A DNA stretch of 64,000 nt from an uncultured Alphaproteobacteria bacterium. Its GTDB lineage: Bacteria; Pseudomonadota; Alphaproteobacteria; MPNO01; UBA2964. The notes under the pieces were generated by a model, which ran no database searches, was not told the origin of the DNA, and saw only the letters and a program-made list of their open reading frames with translations. Made by a program: the position numbers and the translations under genes. Where the stretch lies: assembly GCA_951812775.1 (NCBI GenBank), contig OX638326.1, forward strand, positions 1,810,335-1,874,334. Reading direction: 5' to 3'. Below, piece by piece: positions 54,280 through 62,006 of the stretch. Every line of letters begins with the position of its first letter. The stretch's first letter is position 1.

Positions 54280-54756
54280 TTGATCGTGCTTGCTGACGTC
54301 GAAAAATATTTGTACCGCGAAGTTCGTCTGCTTGATGAACGCCGTTTCGAGGAATGGACCGACCTGTTTACTAAGGATGGCTATTACTGGGTCCCGGCCT
54401 ATCCCAATCAGACCGACCCTTTTAAAAACGTCTCAATCTTTTTTGATGATCGCGAGGTCATGCGGACAAGACTCTCACGCCTCGATCACCCCAATATTCA
54501 CGCCCAAAAACCTCATAGCCGGACAGTGCATATCGTTTCCAATATTGAGATCGATGAAAAGCACGATGTCGAAGGTGAAATTCTGGTGCATTCAACACTC
54601 CAGATGATGGAGTTCCGCCTCGACAAGCAGACACATTATGGCGGCCGCGCCCAGCACTTGCTGGTTAAATCGGGTGACGGATTTAAACTCAAATGGAAAC
54701 GCGTCGATCTGATCAATTGTGACGGCGCGTTCGAACCGCTGGCGATCCCGTTTTAA
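54280..54756 (+). CDS. Rieske dioxygenase beta subunit
   Basis: A small subunit of 156-158 residues. ADVEKYLYREVRLLDERRFEEW, DGYYWVPAYPNQTDP and SRTVHIVSNIEI are typical. There is no ATG: the start is TTG 54280 or GTG 54286, both after AGGA at 54272-54275. GTG 54286 has the better spacing. It follows the alpha gene by about 11-17 bases and is paralogous to the beta subunit at 43500. Confidence 0.87.
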   Translation: MIVLADVEKYLYREVRLLDERRFEEWTDLFTKDGYYWVPAYPNQTDPFKNVSIFFDDREVMRTRLSRLDHPNIHAQKPHSRTVHIVSNIEIDEKHDVEGEILVHSTLQMMEFRLDKQTHYGGRAQHLLVKSGDGFKLKWKRVDLINCDGAFEPLAIPF

Positions 54757-54847
54757 GACCGGACTTTTAAAGACAAATTCAAGCTTGCCTTACAATACTG
54801 CGCCCTCTTGTCGGGAACCCGGCCCGACCTAGTTCAACGGTGCAGAC

Positions 54848-56272
54848 ATGGATATCTCAGATGCCCGCAACGCGTTAAATAAAAAACCACGTCAGTGGAC
54901 AATCGCCCACAAAATCGGTGGGATCGCCTCTGTTCTCATCCTATTTATCCTGGCACTTCTCCTGTACTCGATCATCACCTTGCGTGATATTCAGGGCGAG
55001 CTAAAGGAAATAGCCGCGCTTGATGTCCCCCTGACAGAATTGACCAACAAAATCGAGATTGAGCAGCTCGAAACCCAGATCACCCTTGATCAAATTCTGT
55101 TACTGGCGCAACGCAAGCATACGGCGGAGGTCGACAAGAAACTGGCCGACGCAAAAGCCCGGCTGCGTCTCCATTCCGACGCACTCGACAAACATATCAC
55201 AAAGGGTATCAAACTGAGCACTACCGGGTTCACTGAACATGCGAAACCAATGTTCAAAGAAATCAGCAATGCCCTGCGTGATGTCCAGAAAGATGCAGCC
55301 GTCCTCCACTCAGTTCTCTTCAGTTTTGTAAAAAATGTGGAAACCGGCGCCTTTCCGACGAACACGGAAATCGACAGCCTGCTAACAAAGGAAGTCATTC
55401 TCGATAAGAAACTCCTCACTCTCATTAAGAAAATCGAGCAATTCACAAATCGAGAAATCCACACACTGCAGAACCACGAACACATCTTTCTGATGGTCAA
55501 CACTTCTCTCGGGGTTGCCGGCGTCCTGCTTGGAATCTTTCTCAGCACGATGATTATCATCGGCATTCGCACCAACCTGTTCCGCCTGACGCAACGAGTG
55601 ACGGAGGTGACGCAAGCCATTGCCGAAAACCGGGCCATTACAGGCCCAGTGACTGATATCGAGAGCTCTGATGAGTTCGGTCAGTTGGCGCAGAACCTTG
55701 ACAATATGATCGGTGATGTTTCAACGGATCTTCGGAAACGCGACGATCTCGCCCGACATCTTCAGCACATGGCGACAACGGATCGGCTAACTGGCGCCTT
55801 TAACCGCTTAAAATGGGAAGAATATCTCGAACGCGAAGTCGCCCGTATCGGTCGTAGTCACGAGGATCTTTCGATGATCATCTTCGATATCGATCACTTT
55901 AAGAAAGTCAATGACACCTATGGCCATGATGCCGGGGATCATGTGTTGATCGAGGTCGTCAAAACCGTCAGCGATAATTTGCGGGCGGCGGACGGTTTTT
56001 ACCGCATTGGCGGGGAAGAATTTACAATACGCGCCCCTGCAACCACCATCGACCAGGTTTCGATCCTGGCTGACAAAATCCGCAAAAGCATCGAGCGACA
56101 TAGCTTCAACACCGTCGGCCAGATTACGATCAGTATGGGCTATGCGCAATTTTGGGGGTTGAGCGACGACGGTGCCAAGATGCTCAAACGCGCTGATCAG
56201 GCCCTTTACCGCGCTAAGGAAAGCGGTCGCAACAAAGTTTGCCTTGAAGCAGAAGAAGTCGTCGACGCCTGA
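54848..56272 (+). CDS. membrane-bound diguanylate cyclase
   Basis: A 474-residue protein making cyclic di-GMP. Two transmembrane helices (about residues 23-45 and 213-240) enclose a helical, receptor-like periplasmic sensor domain; a HAMP-like segment (240-293) leads to a GGDEF domain whose signature is GGEEF at 388-392. The inhibitory RxxD site (R379-A-A-D382) lies five residues before it, so product inhibition is expected. No EAL domain. It stands alone; its signal is unknown. Confidence 0.92.
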   Translation: MDISDARNALNKKPRQWTIAHKIGGIASVLILFILALLLYSIITLRDIQGELKEIAALDVPLTELTNKIEIEQLETQITLDQILLLAQRKHTAEVDKKLADAKARLRLHSDALDKHITKGIKLSTTGFTEHAKPMFKEISNALRDVQKDAAVLHSVLFSFVKNVETGAFPTNTEIDSLLTKEVILDKKLLTLIKKIEQFTNREIHTLQNHEHIFLMVNTSLGVAGVLLGIFLSTMIIIGIRTNLFRLTQRVTEVTQAIAENRAITGPVTDIESSDEFGQLAQNLDNMIGDVSTDLRKRDDLARHLQHMATTDRLTGAFNRLKWEEYLEREVARIGRSHEDLSMIIFDIDHFKKVNDTYGHDAGDHVLIEVVKTVSDNLRAADGFYRIGGEEFTIRAPATTIDQVSILADKIRKSIERHSFNTVGQITISMGYAQFWGLSDDGAKMLKRADQALYRAKESGRNKVCLEAEEVVDA

Positions 56273-56289
56273 CTGGGCAAGCCGCTACC

Positions 56290-56886
56290 TTAACCCGCGT
56301 GCTTGCCGACTTCCCACCCTTTGCCGCCGATTAGGCTCTCCGCTTTGGCGCGCGGCTTTTCTTCGAGCTCACTGGCCATAGTGTCGTTCCAGCGATTGAT
56401 AAATGCGCCAAGCGACAACACCGCACCCATTTCGACAATTTGGTCGTCCGAAAAGTGTTTCCGCAATTCGTCAAAATCTTCGTCAGTCACACCGTTCGGC
56501 ACCATTGCCGATGACTGGGCAAATCTCAGCGCGGCTCGTTCAGCATCGGTGTAAAGCGGGCTGGTTTCATACTCCCAGATCGCATCCAACTTTTCCGCAG
56601 AGACATCCGGATCTGCCGCGATGGTATTAATCGAATGCGCCTGACAATAACGGCACCCCGCTTCGTAGCTCATGATGTGAAACATCAAATGACGCAGCGT
56701 TTTGGGAATCGTCAGCGATGTCATAACCGCATTGCGCAGCTCATCATACGCCTTTGCGACCAGCGGTCGTCGCGCCATGGTACGAAATGAATTTGCGACA
56801 TAGCCACCGCGCTCCAGATACGCCTGAACGGCAGGCTGAAGGTCTGAATCGATATCTTCAATGTCTAAGGGCTTAATCCGGGGCAT
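56290..56886 (-). CDS. carboxymuconolactone decarboxylase/AhpD-like protein
   Basis: A 198-residue helical protein with the redox motif GCRYCQAHS (C78, C81, H84) of the AhpD-like alkylhydroperoxidase family. The opening IDSDLQPAVQAYLERGG and the FSDDQIVEMGAVLSLGAFINRWND region are typical. The CxxC suggests peroxidase or disulfide chemistry rather than lactone decarboxylation. It lies 39 bases from a TAXI gene fragment. Confidence 0.85.
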   Translation of the reverse strand: MPRIKPLDIEDIDSDLQPAVQAYLERGGYVANSFRTMARRPLVAKAYDELRNAVMTSLTIPKTLRHLMFHIMSYEAGCRYCQAHSINTIAADPDVSAEKLDAIWEYETSPLYTDAERAALRFAQSSAMVPNGVTDEDFDELRKHFSDDQIVEMGAVLSLGAFINRWNDTMASELEEKPRAKAESLIGGKGWEVGKHAG

Positions 56887-56925
56887 AATTTACTTTCGAT
56901 TGAGTTTGAAAAAACAGAGGCAGCA

Positions 56926-57345
56926 TCAGTCTGCGCCGCCAGTTGCAATAGGATCACCGGGATCAGCACCACCGGCATCAATGCGGCGCCGTAGAAAATC
57001 GATATGAAGACGTAGCGTGTAGGCACTCGCCGCAAAGGCGGCGGGCACCGACACCTCTTCTACAGCGCGTTCAATTCGGTCGAGCTCGACCGTCGCATCG
57101 GCCTGAGAAATTTCCTGACTCCGCACCTTGTCATCGAGCTTCTGGACATCCTTGTACCAGCGATTGACCTTGGTCCGCATGCGCCAGCTATAGGCGGGTG
57201 GCAGGACCTTGAACAGCGGATAGAGTAAGGTTAGCAGCGGCAAAATCATGACCTTGAGCCGGTCAATCAGATTAGCCGCCCAAAATGGCAAAAAGCGCTG
57301 CAGAAAAGGCGGGCCCTTGTCATAGAAACGCTGTGCCGCGGGTTC
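56926..57345 (-). pseudogene. C-terminal fragment of a TAXI-type TRAP binding protein
   Basis: The last 140 or so codons of a TAXI-family protein of the kind with a C-terminal membrane segment. The fragment starts [22 protein letters not shown] and runs through LLPLFKVLPPAYSWRMRTKVNRWY-like sequence (helix, then WYKDVQKLDDKV) to a normal stop. The binding domain is missing; upstream, in the same frame, the sequence becomes the antisense of a chemotaxis receptor, so a recombination joint lies near 57345. It cannot act alone. Confidence 0.75.
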
Positions 57346-57711
57346 CAGTTGGCCCTCAACGCGACAATCGAAGCAGCGCGCGCCGGCGATGCTGGCAAGG
57401 GCTTCGCCGTTGTCGCCTCTGAAGTAAAATCGCTGGCCACGCAAACCGGTAAGGCCACTGAAGAAATCGCCGCCCAGATCAACTCGATCCAAGGGGCCAC
57501 CGGCGAAGCGGTTGAAGCTATTCAGGGTATTGGAACAACCATCGGCGAGCTCGGCGAAATCGCCACCTCTGTCGCTGATGCGGTAACCGAACAGGGCGCC
57601 GCGACGCGCGAAATCGCCGGGTCCGTTCAGCAAGTTGCAACAGGTACACAAGAAGTATCGAGCAACATCGCGCAAGTGACTGAAGCCGCAAACGGCACCG
57701 ATCACCCTTGA
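57343..57711 (+). pseudogene. chemotaxis receptor (MCP) signalling-domain fragment
   Basis: About 120 codons of the cytoplasmic hairpin of a methyl-accepting chemotaxis protein. It opens [19 protein letters not shown] followed by [14 protein letters not shown], the invariant tip, and runs to [15 protein letters not shown], after which a stop follows at 57709-57711. The N-terminal sensor part is replaced by the TAXI fragment on the other strand, and the natural C-terminus is found 1.7 kb away (59432-59503). Confidence 0.85.
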
Positions 57712-57757
57712 CCTCGCCGCCTTCAAATTTCCACCACTTTCGAGACACAACCCGACC
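57712..57757 (+). repeat. 46-bp direct repeat, left copy
   Basis: CCTCGCCGCCTTCAAATTTC begins a 46-base stretch that matches 59383-59428 in the same orientation at roughly three quarters of positions by eye. The right copy is the outer end of the IS256-type element. The two copies border the 1.7-kb block inserted in the chemotaxis receptor gene. Confidence 0.55.
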
Positions 57758-57991
57758 ATATCCATAACCTGTGAAACCCTGGTCTTCCGGGTGATACTGA
57801 AGGACATCTCGCCACCCCAAAAACCCCCAAGAAACGAACACATAAACCAACTTGAACCCAAAAGTCAGTCCCATATAGTCCTCACCCCAAAAGACAGGGA
57901 ACAACCACCTGACCACTTGTGGAACCGCAATAACCAACGACACGCAGATTATTGTATTGGTGAAGAAACGAAGCAATAAACTCCGGTCCAT
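57714..57991 (-). pseudogene. small membrane protein, 3' end lost
   Basis: A frame starting at ATG 57991 (MDRSLLLRFFTNTIICVSL) behind AGGGGGAAAG codes for a small protein with about two hydrophobic helices and a WGEDYMGLTFGFKLVYVFV core. It has no stop of its own: after about 90 codons it runs through the repeat at 57712 into the antisense of the receptor fragment. It fills most of the gap 57712-58103; the rest of that gap shows only the likely promoter of the Sel1 gene. Not recognised as a known family. Confidence 0.4.
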
Positions 57992-58103
57992 TATCTTTCC
58001 CCCTACGACCCAAGTGCCCGATAGACCGATGCGCTACGCTCCCAAAAACCATCACACCCCATTCTCTCTACCCATTCCGGACATTCCCTGCTAGACTTTC
58101 CGT

Positions 58104-58645
58104 ATGAACAGATTACTCATCCTTCCTGTCCTGCTCCTGACCCTGTTGGTGGGAACATCTGCGTTCTCTGCTGATTACCAAAAGGGTGCTGCCGCATACG
58201 AGAGTGGTGACTACGCAACTGCTCTGCGTGAATTGGAACCTCTTGCCGAACAGGGGGATGCCCGTGCCCAGTACAATCTGGGTTGGATATACGCCGAAGG
58301 ACGAGGTGTTCCCAGGATTACAAGACTGCGGTGAAGTGGTGGATGCTTTTTGTCGAACATGTGGGCCCGAAAACGTCAAGGCGTTCAAGGGTGAAGTGGT
58401 GGAAACTTGCTGCCGAACAGTATGCCGATGCCCAGTTCCTTGTAGGTGCTATGTATGCCCTTGGAAAGGGAGTACTAAAAGATTATGTCCGTGCCCATAT
58501 GTGGGGAACTATCGCTGCGACGAATGGAAATAAGTTAGGTACGGTGTTGAGAGATTTCGTTGCGGAGGGAATGACCCCCGCCGACATCTCTGCTGCACAG
58601 AAACTTGCCCGTGAATGTGTCCGTAAGAAATACAAAGGGTGTTGA
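58104..58645 (+). pseudogene. Sel1-repeat protein, frameshifted
   Basis: An exported Sel1/TPR-like protein in pieces. The first frame has a signal peptide (LPVLLLTLLVGTSAFSA) and the repeats GDYATALRELEPLAEQGDAR and AQYNLGWIYAEGRGV. Then the frame is lost near 58312 and goes on in another frame with QDYKTAVKWW, KWWKLAAEQ, AQFLVGAMYALGKGVLKDYV and a normal end KYKGC. The middle repeat is also damaged. Such proteins mediate protein contacts. Both ends look genuine, so this is a decayed gene. Confidence 0.75.
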
Positions 58646-58652
58646 GTAGAAT

Positions 58653-58727
58653 CTAACCGAGGGCCCGATAAACACTCGCCCGACCTATTCCCATCTCTTT
58701 TGCTATTGCTGACGCCCCTAAACCACT
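58653..58727 (-). pseudogene. C-terminal tail of a serine recombinase (resolvase/invertase)
   Basis: Reading the minus strand gives GSGLGASAIAKEMGIGRASV then YRALG and a stop at 58653-58655. This is the DNA-binding helix-turn-helix that ends Tn3-type resolvases and invertases. The catalytic domain is missing; directly upstream the sequence becomes an IS256-type transposase, so the two remnants are joined near 58727. Too short to function. Confidence 0.75.
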
Positions 58728-58729
58728 GC

Positions 58730-59323
58730 CCATCCCGGCGCACGTCAATGGCGGCCAGCACCGGGATGTTCGTGGCCTTTCGATCCGACCGGGTCTTGAC
58801 GACGGTGCCGTCCAGGATCAGCCGGACAATGTCCTCGTCGATCAGGCTGCGGGCGCACCAGGCGTCCCGGTCGAGCTTCACCTTGCGCCACCACGTCTTT
58901 GCTGACCGCACCCTGAAATAGCCCGTAGAGCGCCCGCTTCACCCGACGCGTGTTAGTCCCCGCAAGGTAGACCGAGGCGATCAGGGCCTCGGCCTTCTTC
59001 GTCAGCCTGTGATAACGTGGCAGAGCCTTCGAACGCCATTCCGTGGTCTTGCCGTCTTCGGTGGCGACGCGGGCGCGTGGGACGCTCACCGTTGCCGTTC
59101 CGAACGTGCCAATCAGTTGGCGCTCGCGATGTCCGTGACGATAGCCGGCGGTCTTCTCGTCGTCCCGGCCATAGCGGCACCGGCCAAGAAACCGGGCAAG
59201 CCCCTCTTCAAAAACCGCCTCGATCGTGGGGCGGATATTCTCCCGCAGCCGATCCCCGATCGGATCATAGCCGGCCTCGTTGGTCAGTAGCGAAAGCGCG
59301 GAAGTCTCGGTATTCCCGTTCAT
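58730..59323 (-). mobile_element. IS256-family transposase, 5' fragment with a frameshift
   Basis: The N-terminal part of a mutator/IS256-type DDE transposase. From ATG 59323 it reads through YRHGHRERQLIGTFG, VSVPRARVATEDGKT and LYGLFQGAVSKDVV, then shifts frame near 58890 and continues KVKLDRDAWCARSLIDEDIV, including the first catalytic Asp region LILDGTVVKTR, to VRRDGQ, where it is cut off. The rest of the catalytic domain is missing. The element's outer end is the 59383-59428 repeat. Not active. Confidence 0.85.
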
Positions 59324-59382
59324 GGCGTGATCTCCATGGCGGTTGCAGCCGCCGGTTTGAGTGGGTTTCTTTCACCCGGAGA

Positions 59383-59428
59383 TTACGCCGCCTTCAGATT
59401 TCCACCACCTTCGCAACACGACCCTGCC
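59383..59428 (+). repeat. 46-bp direct repeat, right copy (outer end of the IS256-type element)
   Basis: TTACGCCGCCTTCAGATTTC begins the stretch between the transposase start region and the chemotaxis receptor C-terminus. It corresponds to the left copy at 57712-57757. Its place just outside the transposase 5' end and next to interrupted host sequence fits an insertion-sequence terminus. Confidence 0.55.
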
Positions 59429-59431
59429 AAG

Positions 59432-59503
59432 GGGCTTACCAGACAAAGTGACGACCTGCGCAGTCAGGTCGATGAATTCCTGCAGGCAATCAGAGCCGCC
59501 TGA
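59432..59503 (+). pseudogene. chemotaxis receptor (MCP) C-terminal fragment
   Basis: The frame ending at TGA 59501-59503 reads LTRQSDDLRSQVDEFLQAIR then AA, a typical last stretch of alphaproteobacterial chemotaxis receptors. It completes the fragment at 57343-57711, lacking about a dozen residues between them. So the receptor gene was split by the block 57712-59428. A terminator follows at 59526. Confidence 0.75.
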
Positions 59504-59525
59504 CCACCCGATATATCCAAAACAA

Positions 59526-59557
59526 GCGGCGGTCCTCTTATGGGCCGCCGTTTTTTT
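59526..59557 (+). terminator. rho-independent terminator of the split receptor gene
   Basis: CGGCGG (59527-59532) pairs with CCGCCG (59545-59550) around a 12-base loop and is followed by seven T. It lies just after the receptor's natural stop, further evidence that 59432-59503 is the true 3' end of that gene. Confidence 0.8.
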
Positions 59558-59687
59558 ATCTCCGAATTTTTCAAGCCGTTATTTCCGTTGCTCGGCTTGG
59601 ATATTGGGCAAAAATCAGTATGCTGGCGCGGAAATCACCAACATCTGAGTCCTGACAAACAGAACCAGATCAAGCAGGGAGAATACA

Positions 59688-60737
59688 ATGGCCACGATTG
59701 ATGCCGATGCCCATGTGCTGGAAACGCCAATCACCTGGGAATACATGGACCCGGAACACAAGAAATACACGCCGATGGTTGTTACGCAATCAACCGGGGA
59801 GGAAATGAAGGGTTCCAGCGGCAATGTCCAAAAGGAATTCTGGGTCGTCGATGGCCGGATCCATAACAAGCAATTTAATGTCGGCCTTGATACAGCCGCC
59901 GAGTCGCGTGAAATGCGCGATGTTCAAGCACGTATTGATCATATGCACGAGCTGGAAATCGACGTTCAGGTTCTCTACCCGACCTTGTTCCTGCGTCCGC
60001 TGACGACAAATGCGGAAATCGATTACGCCTTGTGCAAGGGCTATAATCGCTGGCTCGCCGAAATCAACAAAGCAGCACCGGAAGAATTGCGCTGGGTTGT
60101 GTGCCCGCCGCTCCATGCGATGGACGAAGTTCGTGAAGAACTGAAATTCGGCAAAGACAATGGCGCCTGCGGCATCTTTGTCCGCGCCATGGAAACCGAC
60201 CGCTTGCCTTCCAACCCGTATTTCTATCCACTTTACGAGATGGCCGAAGAGTTTGATTTGCCGATCTGTCTGCATTCTGGCATCGCGAGTTTCGCCATTC
60301 ACGAAGCTTACAGAACCGACCCCGGCTTTAACCGGTTCAAACTCTCGGGCGTCGGGAGCTTCCATGATCTGTTGTTTAATGACATTCCCGGCAAATTCCC
60401 CAATGTGCGTTGGGGTTTTGTAGAGCTGAGCGCGCAATGGGTTCCCTACGCCCTGAATGACCTGGAGTTGCGCATAAACCGGCATGGACGGGAGCTCTCT
60501 TCGGACCCGCTCGGCGACAATAATATGTTTATCGCCTGCCAGGTTACCGATGATTTGGATTACATTCTCGATTCTGTTGGCGACGATAATATTGTCGTTG
60601 GCACAGATTATGGCCACAGCGATACCTCGACCGAGATCGAGGCGCTACGCAAGCTTCGGACTGATGGCAAAGTCAAGGAATCGTCGGCTGACAAGATTCT
60701 GGACGCTAACGCGAAACGGCTATATGGGCTGAGCTAA
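59688..60737 (+). CDS. amidohydrolase family protein
   Basis: A 349-residue amidohydrolase-2 type enzyme. It opens TIDADAHVLETP, where the first metal site is Asp-x-His rather than His-x-His, has LCLHSG-like LPICLHSGIASF for the next His, and VGTDYGHSD near residue 315 for the Asp. Length is normal. AAGCAGGGAGAA precedes the ATG. It is followed by two TctC genes on the same strand, so uptake and hydrolysis or decarboxylation of one compound is plausible. Confidence 0.82.
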   Translation: MATIDADAHVLETPITWEYMDPEHKKYTPMVVTQSTGEEMKGSSGNVQKEFWVVDGRIHNKQFNVGLDTAAESREMRDVQARIDHMHELEIDVQVLYPTLFLRPLTTNAEIDYALCKGYNRWLAEINKAAPEELRWVVCPPLHAMDEVREELKFGKDNGACGIFVRAMETDRLPSNPYFYPLYEMAEEFDLPICLHSGIASFAIHEAYRTDPGFNRFKLSGVGSFHDLLFNDIPGKFPNVRWGFVELSAQWVPYALNDLELRINRHGRELSSDPLGDNNMFIACQVTDDLDYILDSVGDDNIVVGTDYGHSDTSTEIEALRKLRTDGKVKESSADKILDANAKRLYGLS

Positions 60738-60822
60738 CCTGCCCTGATTTTGCCATTAATCGTTGACACGATTGTGGCTGGCAATCAGCGCGAGAGTCTG
60801 CTTATCATATACTGATAATGAA

Positions 60823-60832
60823 CAAACGTTTG
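60823..60832. promoter_or_regulatory. possible operator palindrome CAAACGTTTG
   Basis: A perfect 10-bp palindrome 30 bases before the first tandem TctC gene. Its AACGTT core also occurs about 60 bases before the TctC gene at 24759 (24699-24704). A LacI-type regulator would be a reasonable guess, but nothing else supports it. Confidence 0.3.
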
Positions 60833-60862
60833 CGGTAAGTAAGATTGAATTAGGAGGTATTA

Positions 60863-61920
60863 ATGAAAAAGACACTGATGGGCGCGGTAGGCGTCGTTAC
60901 TGCCCTGACGGTTGGGATGGCGACTGCCCAAGCCCAGGATGCCATGAAAACCTATAAAGACCGGACCGTAACTATTTTGGTCGGGTATGGCGCTGGTGGC
61001 ACCTATGGCCAAACGTCTTTGTTGATTTCCCGTCATTTTGGCAATTTTATTATTTTGGCAATTTTATTCCCGGGAATCCTAACGTCATTGTCCAACATAT
61101 GCCGGGCGCTGGCGGCCTCAAAGCAACGAACTATGCCGCAAAAGTTATGCCCAAGAACGGTAAGAACGTTTTGATGCCCCCCGAAATGACAGTGGTATCC
61201 CAGCTTCTACGTCCTAAAAAGATCAAGTTCGACGCCCGGAAGTTCACTTGGCTTGGTCGTGTTTTTGGTGCCAATCAGGTCTTCGCTGTACGAAGTGATA
61301 CCGGTGTAAAGAGCCTTGACGATCTCAAGAAGAAATCCTTGGTCGTAGCCTCTACAGGCACGGGATCTCCAACATTTCTCGTTCCGGCCATGATGAACGG
61401 CATTCTGAAAACCAAATTCCGGATCGTCACCGGCTACAAAGGATCAGCCAAGACATCATTATCTGTCGAACAGGGTGAAACCTTTGGCATGTCAAACTCC
61501 TGGGTGTCCTGGAAAAAGAACCGCCCGCACTGGTTCAACAAGCCAAGCAAGAACTTCCTTCTGAGCCTGGTTCAAGTCGGGTACACCAAAGAACCCGATC
61601 TCCAGAATCTGCCTCTCCTGACAGAACTCGCGACTAATGCTGATGACAAGGCAGCCGCAGCGATGTTGTCGACAGCTGCTGTTCTCGGTCGGGGTCTCGC
61701 ATTCCCACCAAGGGTGCCTGCGGGTTTGATTAAACCTATCCAGGACGCTTTCTGGAAGACAGTCAATAGCGCAAGCTTCAAAGCTGATGCCAAGAAGCGC
61801 CGTCTGCCGGTAACCCCGATGAAGGGGCCCGCAATTCAGAAAATTGTTAACGACTCTCTAGGGATGTCAAAAACCGCAGTAGCGAAAGCCCGGAAACACA
61901 TTTTTGGTCGCAAAAAGTAA
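60863..61920 (+). pseudogene. TctC-family binding protein, broken by a 17-bp tandem duplication
   Basis: A binding-protein gene with a strong ribosome binding site (AGGAGG, 60852-60857), a signal peptide (LMGAVGVVTALTVGMATA) and the family's TVTILVGYGAGGTYGQ. A perfect 17-bp tandem repeat at 61035-61068 shifts the frame after SRHFGNFI. Taking out one copy restores IPGNPNVIVQHMPGAGGLKA and an intact protein of 346 residues ending RKHIFGRKK. It is closely related to the intact gene that follows, which may have relaxed selection on it. As given, the product is a short truncated peptide. Confidence 0.88.
61035..61068 (+). repeat. 17-bp perfect tandem duplication inside a TctC gene
   Basis: ATTTTGGCAATTTTATT occurs at 61035-61051 and again at 61052-61068. 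Seventeen bases is not a multiple of three, so it breaks the reading frame. The paralogue at 62007 has one copy of the matching region. Confidence 0.9.
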
Positions 61921-61943
61921 TTGTGATACGGGTGAATTAAAAA

Positions 61944-61964
61944 GGGCCGGGAACTTCCCGACCC
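61944..61964 (+). other. hairpin between the two tandem TctC genes
   Basis: GGGCCGGGAA and TTCCCGACCC form a nearly perfect stem with hardly any loop. No T run follows. It may reduce read-through or protect the upstream message, while the second gene has its own strong GGAGG site. Confidence 0.4.
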
Positions 61965-62006
61965 TCTATGCATAAATTAAGGAAAAAATTTCAACTGGAG
62001 GAAAAT

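Noticed and set aside
57518-57991. A 157-residue membrane protein
   Set aside because: Only the first 90 or so residues look like a real protein; the rest is the antisense of the chemotaxis receptor fragment.
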